From NCBI RefSeq assembly GCF_011067135.1, contig NZ_JAAMOW010000009.1, positions 124,001 through 188,000 of the forward strand: a DNA stretch of 64,000 bases, written 5' to 3'. Shown in pieces: positions 7,806 through 14,970 of this stretch. Source of the stretch: Solimonas terrae (GTDB taxonomy: Bacteria; Pseudomonadota; Gammaproteobacteria; Nevskiales; Nevskiaceae). The stretch's first letter is position 1, and every line of letters begins with the position of its first letter. The translations under genes were made by a program, and so were the position numbers. Under the pieces are notes generated by a model. It was not told where the DNA came from, did not search any database, and saw only the letters and a list, made by a program, of their open reading frames with translations.

Positions 7806-10100
7806 TCAGCCCGCCTGCAGGTTCGCGAAGCTCAGCATCAGCCACTTCGTGCCGCTGCTCTTGAAACGCACTTCGATGCGCGTGCGCTCACCGTCGCCGT
7901 CGAAGGACAGCACGGTGCCCTCACCGAATTTTTCGTGCCGCACACTTTGGCCGAGGCGCAGCCCGTTCGGACCTTCCCCGCCGCCGGCCGCGCGCGTGCT
8001 GAGCTGCGTGCGCTGCAGAGGCGCTTCGTAACGTGCGCCATACGCGCCGCGACGTTCGCCGACTGCGTCATGCCCGCGTCCGCCGCCGTAACCGTAATCG
8101 CGCGTCGCGAAGGCCGGTCGCACGATCTGCGCACGCGGCCGCGTTTCGACGATGCACTCGGGCGGAATTTCCTTGAGGAACATCGACGGCGCGTTGATCT
8201 GCTCGACACCGTGCATGCGCCGCATCTCGGCATAGCTCATGTACAGCTGGCGGCGCGCGCGCGTGATGCCGACATAGCAAAGCCGACGTTCTTCTTCGAG
8301 ATTGCCTTCGTCGGCGCTGCGCGCATGCGGGAACAGGCCGTTCTCCATGCCGACCATGAACACCACCGGAAATTCGAGGCCCTTGGCCGAATGCAGGGTC
8401 ATCAGCTGCACACAGTCCTCGCCGGGACCGGCCTGGCGTTCGCCGGCTTCGAGTGCCGCATGCGTGAGGAATTCGGTCAGCGGATCGGCTGGCGGCGTCT
8501 CGCCGTCTTCCAGCGGGGCGTCGGTGACGCGCGGCTCGAAGGCGCGCGTCGCGCTGATCAGTTCGTCGAGGTTTTCCAGCCGTGCTTCGGCCTGTTCGCC
8601 TTTCTCCTTGCGGTAGTGCTCGCGCAGGCCGCTGCGTTCGATGACGCGTTCGGTGGCACGCGACAAGGCCGTCGCCCTGGTCTCTGCTGCCAGCGATTCG
8701 ATCAGTCCGGTGAATTGCTGCAGGTTGCCGCCGGAGCGGCCGAGCACGGCGCTGCCCTGCGTTGCCGCACTCCACAGCGACACGCCGTTTTCGCGTGCGA
8801 GCTGGCGCAGCTTTTCGACACTGGTTGCGCCGATGCCGCGCGGCGGCGTGTTGACCGCCCGCTCGAAGCTGACATCGTCGTGACGGTTGTGCAGCAGGCG
8901 CAGGTAGGCAAGCGTGTCCTTGATTTCCTGACGCTCGAAAAAGCGCAGACCGCCATAGATGCGGTACGGCAGGCGTGCGCGGATCAGGGCTTCCTCAAGC
9001 ACGCGCGACTGCGCGCCCATGCGGTACAGCACCGCGAGATCGGCGAGTGCGCAACGCCCGTCGAGATGCTCCCTGATGCGATTGATGACGAAATCGGCTT
9101 CGTCGTATTCGTTGAACGCGGCGTACAGCTGGATCGCCTCGCCATCGTTGCCGTCGGTCCACAGCTCCTTGCCGAGACGGCCGGTATTCTTCGCGATCAG
9201 GCCGTTGGCGGCGCCGAGGATGGTGCCGGTCGAACGGTAGTTCTGCTCGAGGCGGATCGTCTCGCAGCCACGGAAATCGCGATCGAGGCGCAGCATGTTG
9301 TCGACGCGCGCACCCCGCCAGCTGTAGATCGACTGATCGTCGTCGCCGACCGCGAACAGCACGCCGCTGTCGCCGGCCAGGGCGCGCAGCCAGTCGTACT
9401 GCAGCTTGTTGGTGTCCTGGAACTCGTCGACCAGGATGTGCCGGAAACGCGCGCGGTAGTGGCGCTGTATCACGGCGTCGTCGCGCGTCAGCTCGAATGC
9501 GCGCAACAGCAGCTCGGCAAAGTCGACGACGCCCTGGCGATCGCATTGCGACTGGTAGGCGGTGTAGATGCGCACGAACTGGCGCTGCGTGTAGTCACCC
9601 TGATCCTGCAGATGCTGCGGCCGCCGCGCCTCTTCCTTCTGCCTATTGATCCAACCAGTGACACTCTTAGCCGGCCAATCTTCCTCGCGCAGATCCAGAT
9701 TCTTGATGATGCGCTTGACCAGCCGCACCTGATCGTCGGCGTCCAGAATCTGGAAGTTCTGCGGCAGGCCGGCTTCCTTCCAGTGCATGCGCAGCATGCG
9801 ATGCGCCACGCCGTGAAAGGTGCCAACCCACATCGCCCGTATCGGCACATCGACAAGCTGCTCGATGCGCGACCGCATCTCGGCGGCGGCCTTGTTGGTG
9901 AAGGTCACCGCGAGAATCGACATCGGCGAAACGTTCTCGGCGGCAATCAGCCAGGCGACGCGATGCGTCAGCACCCGCGTCTTGCCGGAACCGGCGCCGG
10001 CCAGCACCAGGCGGTGCTCGGGCGGTGCGGTGACGGCCTCGCGCTGCGCCGGATTGAGGACTGCGACGAGCGGGGAAAGATCAGGCGGGCTGGCAAACAT
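7806..10100 (-). CDS. uvrD: UvrD/Rep superfamily 1 DNA helicase
   Basis: A 764-aa ATP-dependent 3'-to-5' helicase. It acts in nucleotide excision and mismatch repair if UvrD, or in replication if Rep. Visible are the N-terminal Q-motif (LNPAQREAV), Walker A AGAGSGKTRV at about 34-43, motif Ia TFTNKAAAEM, GTFHGVAHRML, the DEFQDTN box, the GDDDQSIYSWRGA box, and motifs V/VI LMTLHSAKGLEFP and EERRLCYVGITRAR. The C-terminal 50 residues (VRHEKFGEGTVLSF and onward) form the UvrD Tudor-like RNA-polymerase-binding domain, which Rep lacks, so UvrD is preferred. The start at 10100 gives MFASPPDLSPLVAVLNPAQR. Confidence 0.93.
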   Translation of the reverse strand: MFASPPDLSPLVAVLNPAQREAVTAPPEHRLVLAGAGSGKTRVLTHRVAWLIAAENVSPMSILAVTFTNKAAAEMRSRIEQLVDVPIRAMWVGTFHGVAHRMLRMHWKEAGLPQNFQILDADDQVRLVKRIIKNLDLREEDWPAKSVTGWINRQKEEARRPQHLQDQGDYTQRQFVRIYTAYQSQCDRQGVVDFAELLLRAFELTRDDAVIQRHYRARFRHILVDEFQDTNKLQYDWLRALAGDSGVLFAVGDDDQSIYSWRGARVDNMLRLDRDFRGCETIRLEQNYRSTGTILGAANGLIAKNTGRLGKELWTDGNDGEAIQLYAAFNEYDEADFVINRIREHLDGRCALADLAVLYRMGAQSRVLEEALIRARLPYRIYGGLRFFERQEIKDTLAYLRLLHNRHDDVSFERAVNTPPRGIGATSVEKLRQLARENGVSLWSAATQGSAVLGRSGGNLQQFTGLIESLAAETRATALSRATERVIERSGLREHYRKEKGEQAEARLENLDELISATRAFEPRVTDAPLEDGETPPADPLTEFLTHAALEAGERQAGPGEDCVQLMTLHSAKGLEFPVVFMVGMENGLFPHARSADEGNLEEERRLCYVGITRARRQLYMSYAEMRRMHGVEQINAPSMFLKEIPPECIVETRPRAQIVRPAFATRDYGYGGGRGHDAVGERRGAYGARYEAPLQRTQLSTRAAGGGEGPNGLRLGQSVRHEKFGEGTVLSFDGDGERTRIEVRFKSSGTKWLMLSFANLQAG

Positions 10101-10148
10101 GGCCTATTGTAGCGGCCGCCTCCCGATTGCCGCCGTCACACGCGACGA

Positions 10149-10874
10149 TCAGACGCGCCGCCTGCCACGCATGCGGATGTTGATCAGCTCGACCAGCGTC
10201 GAGAAGCCCATGGCGAAGTAGATGTAGGCCTTCGGCACATGGAAGCCCATGCCTTCGCCGATCAGCGCCATGCCGATCAGGACGAGGAAGGACAGGGCCA
10301 GCACCTTGATCGTCGGATGGCGTTCGACGAACGCCGATACCGGGCCGGCGAAGAACATCATCACGCCGATCGCGATGACGATCGCGGCGATCATCACCGG
10401 AATGCGGTTGGTCATGCCGACCGCGGTAATCACCGAGTCCAGCGAGAACACGATGTCGAGCAGCATGATCTGCACGATCACGGCAGTGAAGCTGATTTTG
10501 GCGACCTTGCCGATCAGATGATCGGGCGCGTGTTCGGCGTCGCCTTCGACCGACTCGTGGATTTCGAGTGCGCTCTTGCCGAGCAGGAACAGACCGCCGC
10601 CGATCAGGATGATGTCGCGCCCGGACACGCCCCAGTCGCCGAGGTGGAACAACGGCGCCGTCAGCCGCGCCAGCCAGGTCAGCGACAGCAACAGCAGGAC
10701 ACGCGTGATGCAGGCACCGGCCAGGCCGATCACCCGCGCCCGCGCCCGCTGCGCCTCCGGCAGCTTGTTGGCCATGATCGACAGGAAAATGATGTTGTCG
10801 ATGCCCAGAACGATTTCGAGCGCCGCGAGCGTGAACAGCGCCGCCCAGAGTTCCGGTTCCAGCAGTGCGTGCAT
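10149..10874 (-). CDS. TerC-family integral membrane protein (YgdQ-like)
   Basis: A 241-aa protein with seven to eight hydrophobic helices and the TerC hallmark acidic motifs: LEIVLGIDNIIFLSI near the N-terminus and LLDIVFSLDSVITAVGM mid-protein, each carrying the buried aspartates of the family. TerC proteins are linked to metal homeostasis, including manganese efflux during exoenzyme metalation, and to tellurite resistance. Unlike the UPF0016 gene at 3746, its leader has no yybP-ykoY motif; it holds a REP-like repeat instead. The substrate is unknown. Confidence 0.85.
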   Translation of the reverse strand: MHALLEPELWAALFTLAALEIVLGIDNIIFLSIMANKLPEAQRARARVIGLAGACITRVLLLLSLTWLARLTAPLFHLGDWGVSGRDIILIGGGLFLLGKSALEIHESVEGDAEHAPDHLIGKVAKISFTAVIVQIMLLDIVFSLDSVITAVGMTNRIPVMIAAIVIAIGVMMFFAGPVSAFVERHPTIKVLALSFLVLIGMALIGEGMGFHVPKAYIYFAMGFSTLVELINIRMRGRRRV

Positions 10875-10903
10875 GAGATCAGTGAAGTTCCAGCGGAAAA
10901 GTG

Positions 10904-10961
10904 ATCGCGGCTCGCATCGCTCCTACAGTGATTTCCATGCAGGAGTGGCGCGAGCCGCGAT
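10904..10961. repeat. REP-like inverted repeat, copy 2
   Basis: Two 24-nt arms (10904-10927 and 10938-10961) are complementary at 20 of 24 positions around a 10-nt spacer. The inner core is ATCGCGGCTCGC with flanking CTCCTACA, the layout of gammaproteobacterial REP sequences. It lies between the Bax-inhibitor-1 gene and the TerC gene, both on the minus strand, where it may stabilise or end the upstream transcript. Confidence 0.75.
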
Positions 10962-10969
10962 GCTCGGGA

Positions 10970-11725
10970 TCAGCGGCGGGCCTTGGCAAGCAGCCGCAGT
11001 ATTTCCAGGTACAGCCACACCAGCGTCACCAGCAGGCTGAACGCGCCGTACCACTCCATGACCTTGGGCGCGCCATTGGCGACGCCACGTTCGATCGCGT
11101 CGAAATCCAGTGTCAGGTTCAGCGCCGCGAGGCCGACCACCAGCAGGCTGAAGCCGATGCCGAGCGCACCGCCTTCGTGGATGAACGGGATGTTGATGCT
11201 GGTGAAGGCACGCAGACCGATGTCGACCAGATACAGCAGTGCGATCGCGCCGGTCGCGGCGATCACGCCGGTGCGGAACTTGTCGGTAACGCGGATCACA
11301 TGCGTGCGGTACAGGAACAGCATCACCGCGAGCACGCCGATCGTCAGGCCGACCGCCTGGATGACGATGCCGTGAAAACGCAGTTCAAAGAACGCCGACA
11401 GGCCGCCGAGTGCAAAACCTTCGGCGATCGCGTACATCGGCGCCGTGATGTTCGACCACTGGCTCTTGAACACGGTCACCATCGCGAGAATGAAGCCGAC
11501 GATCAGACCACCCCAGATGAACGGCGAAACGGTCGCCATCGCCACTTGCGGACCGGCTTCGGCCAGCACGTCGTAGAAACGCGTCCAGGTCCAGCCCGCG
11601 GCGATCAGCAGCAGCACGAACAGGATGCCGGTCTTGCCGACCATGCCATCCATCGTCATCCGCTCGCCATCGACCAGGGGACCCTGGAAAGCCTTGTCGC
11701 GTAATACCGGGTTGCTGGAACGCAT
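10970..11725 (-). CDS. Bax inhibitor-1/YccA family membrane protein
   Basis: A 251-aa protein with seven hydrophobic segments after a polar N-terminus (MRSSNPVLRDKAFQG), matching the bacterial BI-1-like group that carries an N-terminal extension. Helices begin around residue 30 (GILFVLLLIAAGWTW) and end with VTLVWLYLEILRLLAKARR. Relatives act as pH-sensitive calcium leak channels or interact with FtsH; no specific function can be assigned here. The ATG at 11725 has a GGAG ribosome site in the preceding bases and replaces an upstream ATG that would add 11 unrelated residues. Confidence 0.85.
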   Translation of the reverse strand: MRSSNPVLRDKAFQGPLVDGERMTMDGMVGKTGILFVLLLIAAGWTWTRFYDVLAEAGPQVAMATVSPFIWGGLIVGFILAMVTVFKSQWSNITAPMYAIAEGFALGGLSAFFELRFHGIVIQAVGLTIGVLAVMLFLYRTHVIRVTDKFRTGVIAATGAIALLYLVDIGLRAFTSINIPFIHEGGALGIGFSLLVVGLAALNLTLDFDAIERGVANGAPKVMEWYGAFSLLVTLVWLYLEILRLLAKARR

Positions 11726-11886
11726 GTCGCTACTCCGTGGTTGCAGACGCCGGTGCATCGTACCGCAGCGCCGCTCGCGCGGTGTATCGCGGTCGGCGTG
11801 CTGTCATGGTTCTGACGCGCGGATGTCACATCGCCATCACGCGCCGGCTCTAGCCTTCGCGTGACGAAGGCCACGAGTGAGATTGC

Positions 11887-13035
11887 ATGCGGATTGCCTA
11901 CGGCGTGATGGGTTACGGGCGCGGCCACGCGATGCGCACGATGTCGGTGCTGCCGGCCTTGTGCCGCGACCACGAGGTGACGGTGTTCGCCGGTGGCGAT
12001 GCCTATGAAGTTCTCGCCCCGCGCTTCACGACGGTCCGCATTCCGACCATCGGCTATCAATACGGCAGCGGCGGCACACATTCGCTGCCGATGACGCTGG
12101 TGCGCAACTTCTCGCCGGTCGCCGACCTGCTGTTCGGCGGCCGCGGCACCGAACAGGTCAGCGAGGCGATGCGCAGCCGCGGCATCGAGCTGGTGATTTC
12201 CGATTCCGAAGCCTGGACGCATCGCGTCGCGCAGCGCCTTTCGCTGCCGCGCATCAGCTTCGATCACGTCGGCATCATTGCCTACTGCAAACCGCACTTT
12301 CCGCCCGACCTCTGGGCGCTCGGCATGCGCGACGGCTGGGGCTACCGGCAGCTGATGGGTGTGCCGGAGCGCATCCTGATTTCCAGCTTCTACCGTGCCG
12401 AGCCCGCCTACCCGCAGGTGCAGCTGGTCGGCCCGATGCTGCGCGACGAAGTGCGCGCGGCCAGGCCCCGCGAAGGCGACTACCTGCTCGCGTATTTCAA
12501 CAAGGGCGAGCATCAGTATCTGCCGCACATCGACCGCGCGTTGCGCCTGCTCGACTGCAAGGTGCGCGTCTACGGCACCGGTCGCAGCGGCGAGGACGAG
12601 AACCTCGACTTCCGCCTGCCGAGCGTGGAAGGTTTCGTCAATGATCTGGCCAGCTGCCGCGCCGTGTTGTCGACCGCCGGCAACCAGCTGATCGGCGAGG
12701 CACTGCACTTCGGCAAGCCGGTGCTGGCCATGCCGGAGCCGGCCTTCGAGCAGCGCCTCAATGCCTACATGATCGAAAGCATGGGTGTCGGCCAGCGCGG
12801 CGATCTGCTGACCCTGACCCCGAGCGATGTCGACCGTTTTCTCGGCAGCTGCGACCGCTTCCGCGGCAATATCGCCTGGCACGCGCAGCAGCCGGGCGCC
12901 GGCGATGGCTGCGCGCAGGCGATCGAATGGCTGCGGCAGAACATTGCCGAGCTGCAGCCGCAGAGTCGCGCGGCTCGTCCGCGCCTGTCGGCGGCCCGGC
13001 GCTCGCCGGTCAGCCCGGTCCGCGTCGGGGTCTGA
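11887..13035 (+). CDS. MJ1255/VC2487-family glycosyltransferase
   Basis: A 382-aa predicted GT-B glycosyltransferase. The N-terminal Rossmann half starts MRIAYGVMGYGRGHAMRTM with the glycine-rich GYGRGH turn. The C-terminal half has the nucleotide-sugar-binding pattern SCRAVLSTAGNQLIGEALHFGKPVLAMP, as in MurG-like enzymes. The family is named for uncharacterised proteins from Methanocaldococcus and Vibrio, so donor and acceptor are unknown. The last 30 residues are Arg/Pro-rich and disordered. Stands alone between the divergent BI-1 gene and the convergent msrB. Confidence 0.8.
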   Translation: MRIAYGVMGYGRGHAMRTMSVLPALCRDHEVTVFAGGDAYEVLAPRFTTVRIPTIGYQYGSGGTHSLPMTLVRNFSPVADLLFGGRGTEQVSEAMRSRGIELVISDSEAWTHRVAQRLSLPRISFDHVGIIAYCKPHFPPDLWALGMRDGWGYRQLMGVPERILISSFYRAEPAYPQVQLVGPMLRDEVRAARPREGDYLLAYFNKGEHQYLPHIDRALRLLDCKVRVYGTGRSGEDENLDFRLPSVEGFVNDLASCRAVLSTAGNQLIGEALHFGKPVLAMPEPAFEQRLNAYMIESMGVGQRGDLLTLTPSDVDRFLGSCDRFRGNIAWHAQQPGAGDGCAQAIEWLRQNIAELQPQSRAARPRLSAARRSPVSPVRVGV

Positions 13036-13069
13036 ATCGCCCCGGGTTTTCTGCCGGCGGCGCTGGCCT

Positions 13070-13465
13070 TCAGCTGCGCGGCTGCAGGTTCAGCGAGGCC
13101 GAGTTGATGCAGTAGCGCAATCCGGTCGGCTTCGGTCCGTCCGGGAACACGTGGCCGAGATGCGCATCGCAGCGAGCGCACAGCACTTCGACGCGGCGCA
13201 TGCCGTAGCTGTTGTCTTCGCGCGAGATCACGGCATCGTTGCGTGCCGGATCGAAGAAGCTGGGCCAGCCGGTGCCGGATTCGAACTTGGTGCCGGCGTC
13301 GAACAGCGGCAGATCGCAGCATACGCAGTGATAGACGCCGTCGCGGTGATCGTTCCACAGCGCGCCGGTGAACGCGCATTCGGTGCCGCCGTGACGCGTC
13401 ACCTGATACTGCTCCGGCGTCAGCAGGGCCTGCCATTCCGCGTCGGTCTTGTGAATCTTTTCCAT
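13070..13465 (-). CDS. msrB: Peptide-methionine (R)-S-oxide reductase
   Basis: Reduces methionine-R-sulfoxide in oxidised proteins. The 131-aa product is the single-domain form. Zinc is held by C47/C50 (CVCCDLPLF) and C96/C99 (CARC). The substrate pocket GTGWPSFF is intact, and the nucleophile is C119 in RYCINSASL. The translation start ATG at 13465 gives [11 protein letters not shown], normal for the family. Its leader (13466-13652) is hairpin-rich. A second methionine-sulfoxide enzyme, fRMsr, lies 0.9 kb away on the same strand. Confidence 0.95.
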   Translation of the reverse strand: MEKIHKTDAEWQALLTPEQYQVTRHGGTECAFTGALWNDHRDGVYHCVCCDLPLFDAGTKFESGTGWPSFFDPARNDAVISREDNSYGMRRVEVLCARCDAHLGHVFPDGPKPTGLRYCINSASLNLQPRS

Positions 13466-13504
13466 GTCATCGGTCCTTCATCAATACAGGCCAACATCCC
13501 TTCA

Positions 13505-13576
13505 CCCGCGACGCGGGCACTCAACCCATCCCGACCCCACGGGACCTTCATTGACCCGGCCCGTGCCGGGTTTTTT
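13505..13576 (+). terminator. Rho-independent terminator with a preceding hairpin
   Basis: Stem ACCCGGC (13554-13560) pairs with GCCGGGT (13565-13571) around CCGT and runs into six T residues. A second small hairpin, CCCGC-GAC-GCGGG, lies at 13505-13517. It points in the plus direction, 77 nt before the YhhN-family gene, with only antisense msrB upstream. It could attenuate the YhhN gene, end a small RNA, or stop read-through from the glycosyltransferase gene. Confidence 0.7.
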
Positions 13577-13652
13577 CTTGCTGTCCGGCCGACTACTCTA
13601 CGCGCTGCCTCGCCGGACTTCGGCGCGGATCACAAGAAACGGACGGGCGAGC

Positions 13653-14297
13653 ATGCCGAAGTTGTTGATCACGGCGATCGTGTTGAGTGGCTTGATCGCC
13701 ATCGCGGCGGACTGGAATGAGGGCAAACCGCCGTTGTTCAAGATTCTCAAGCCGCTGACGACGATCCTGATCGGCGTGCTCGCGAGTCTGGCACCCGACA
13801 GCAGCTATCGGGATGCGCTGCTGGTGGCCCTCGCGCTGTCGCTGCTCGGTGACATCGCTCTGATGTTCGAGTCGAATGCCGCGTTTCTCGCCGGCCTCGG
13901 CAGCTTCCTGCTCGCCCATCTGCTGTTCATGCTGGCGTTCCTGCACGGCGTCGATCGCCATGTCCTGCCGGCCTGGGCCTGGCTGTTCCTCGCCTACGGC
14001 GTTGCACTGGGGATGGTACTGGTGCGCCGCGCCGAAGCTGCCCTGCGCGGGCCGGTCGTCGTCTACGCGCTGGTGCTGACCGGCATGGCGCTGACGGCGG
14101 CGATGCGCTGGCAGACGCTTGGCGGCGCGACCGGCAGCTTCGCGCTGCTCGGCGCGGCCTTGTTCGTGTTGTCCGACTCGGCGCTCGGCATCCGCAAGTT
14201 CGTCGGCCGCTACGCCGGTGCACAGGGCCTGATCCTCTCGACCTACTGGGCCGGCATCGCCTGCATCGCCTGGTCGGCGCAGGCCGCGCCACTGTAG
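13653..14297 (+). CDS. YhhN/TMEM86-family membrane protein (lysoplasmalogenase-like)
   Basis: A 214-aa polytopic membrane protein with about eight helices, of the YhhN family that includes eukaryotic TMEM86 lysoplasmalogenases. Typical segments are KPLTTILIGVLASL, LALSLLGDIALMFE (conserved GD), FLLAHLLFMLAFL and ALFVLSDSALGIRKF (conserved SD). These acidic residues in helices are the presumed active site of the family. The ATG at 13653 follows ACGGGCGAGC and starts a good signal-anchor. The open frame upstream crosses a terminator and is not coding. Enzymatic activity in bacteria is inferred from the family. Confidence 0.8.
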   Translation: MPKLLITAIVLSGLIAIAADWNEGKPPLFKILKPLTTILIGVLASLAPDSSYRDALLVALALSLLGDIALMFESNAAFLAGLGSFLLAHLLFMLAFLHGVDRHVLPAWAWLFLAYGVALGMVLVRRAEAALRGPVVVYALVLTGMALTAAMRWQTLGGATGSFALLGAALFVLSDSALGIRKFVGRYAGAQGLILSTYWAGIACIAWSAQAAPL

Positions 14298-14348
14298 CAA
14301 CGCCGCGTCGACGCAGCCGGCAGCCGTCGCCTCCGCCAGCGCACCCGC

Positions 14349-14840
14349 TCAGCCCAGCGCGTCGACCCAGATTCGCGCCAGCGCCTCGAGGCCGAGCCGA
14401 TCCGCGTCGTCGAAACGGTTCAGCTGCGGGCTGTCGAGATCCAGCACACCGAGCAAGGCCCCGTCACGCAGCAGCGGCACAACGATCTCCGAGTTCGACG
14501 CGGCGTCGCAGGCGATGTGCCCGGGAAAGGCGTGCACGTCGGCGACGATCTGCGTCTCGCGCCGCTCCGCTGCGGTGCCGCAGACGCCGCTGCCGAGTGC
14601 GATGCGTACGCAGGCGGGTTTGCCCTGGAACGGTCCGACCACCAGCTCGTGGCCGTCGTGGAAGTAGAAACCGGCCCAGTTCAGGGCCGGCAGCGACATC
14701 CAGATCAGGGCGGAAAGGTTGGCGGCGTTGGCGACCCGATCGCGCTCGCCGTGCAGCAGCGCCGCGGCCTGTGCCGCGAGCTCGGCATAGTGCGCGGTCT
14801 TGTCGGCGGGGTCGGCGGTCAGGCTCGCGGCTTCGAACAT
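14349..14840 (-). CDS. msrC: Free methionine-(R)-sulfoxide reductase, GAF-domain enzyme
   Basis: A 163-aa single GAF-domain protein. Three cysteines at C77, C87 and C111 have the exact 10- and 24-residue spacing of the catalytic and resolving cysteines of Escherichia coli fRMsr (C84, C94, C118). Flanking motifs also match: SALIWMSLPALNWAGFY, GPFQGKPACVRI, GVCGTAAER, FPGHIACDAASNSEIVVP and VLDLDSP. It reduces the free amino acid rather than protein-bound methionine sulfoxide. The ATG at 14840 is used; the in-frame extension upstream lacks similarity. Confidence 0.92.
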   Translation of the reverse strand: MFEAASLTADPADKTAHYAELAAQAAALLHGERDRVANAANLSALIWMSLPALNWAGFYFHDGHELVVGPFQGKPACVRIALGSGVCGTAAERRETQIVADVHAFPGHIACDAASNSEIVVPLLRDGALLGVLDLDSPQLNRFDDADRLGLEALARIWVDALG

Positions 14841-14970
14841 GGCGCCAATTATGCGGCCGGAATGCAACCAAGTCCGGTCCTGCGGCGTCCAACTGGGGGA
14901 ATCTACTCGCGCGGACCCGGTCTGCGCGCCGTAAAGTTCAGCCTTTGTCTTGATACGACGGAGTTTTGCG

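Noticed and set aside
10875-10969. Possible second manganese riboswitch before the TerC gene
   Set aside because: TerC-family genes often carry yybP-ykoY leaders, but the GGGGAGTAGC and CAACATACT elements are absent. The structure present is a REP-like repeat.
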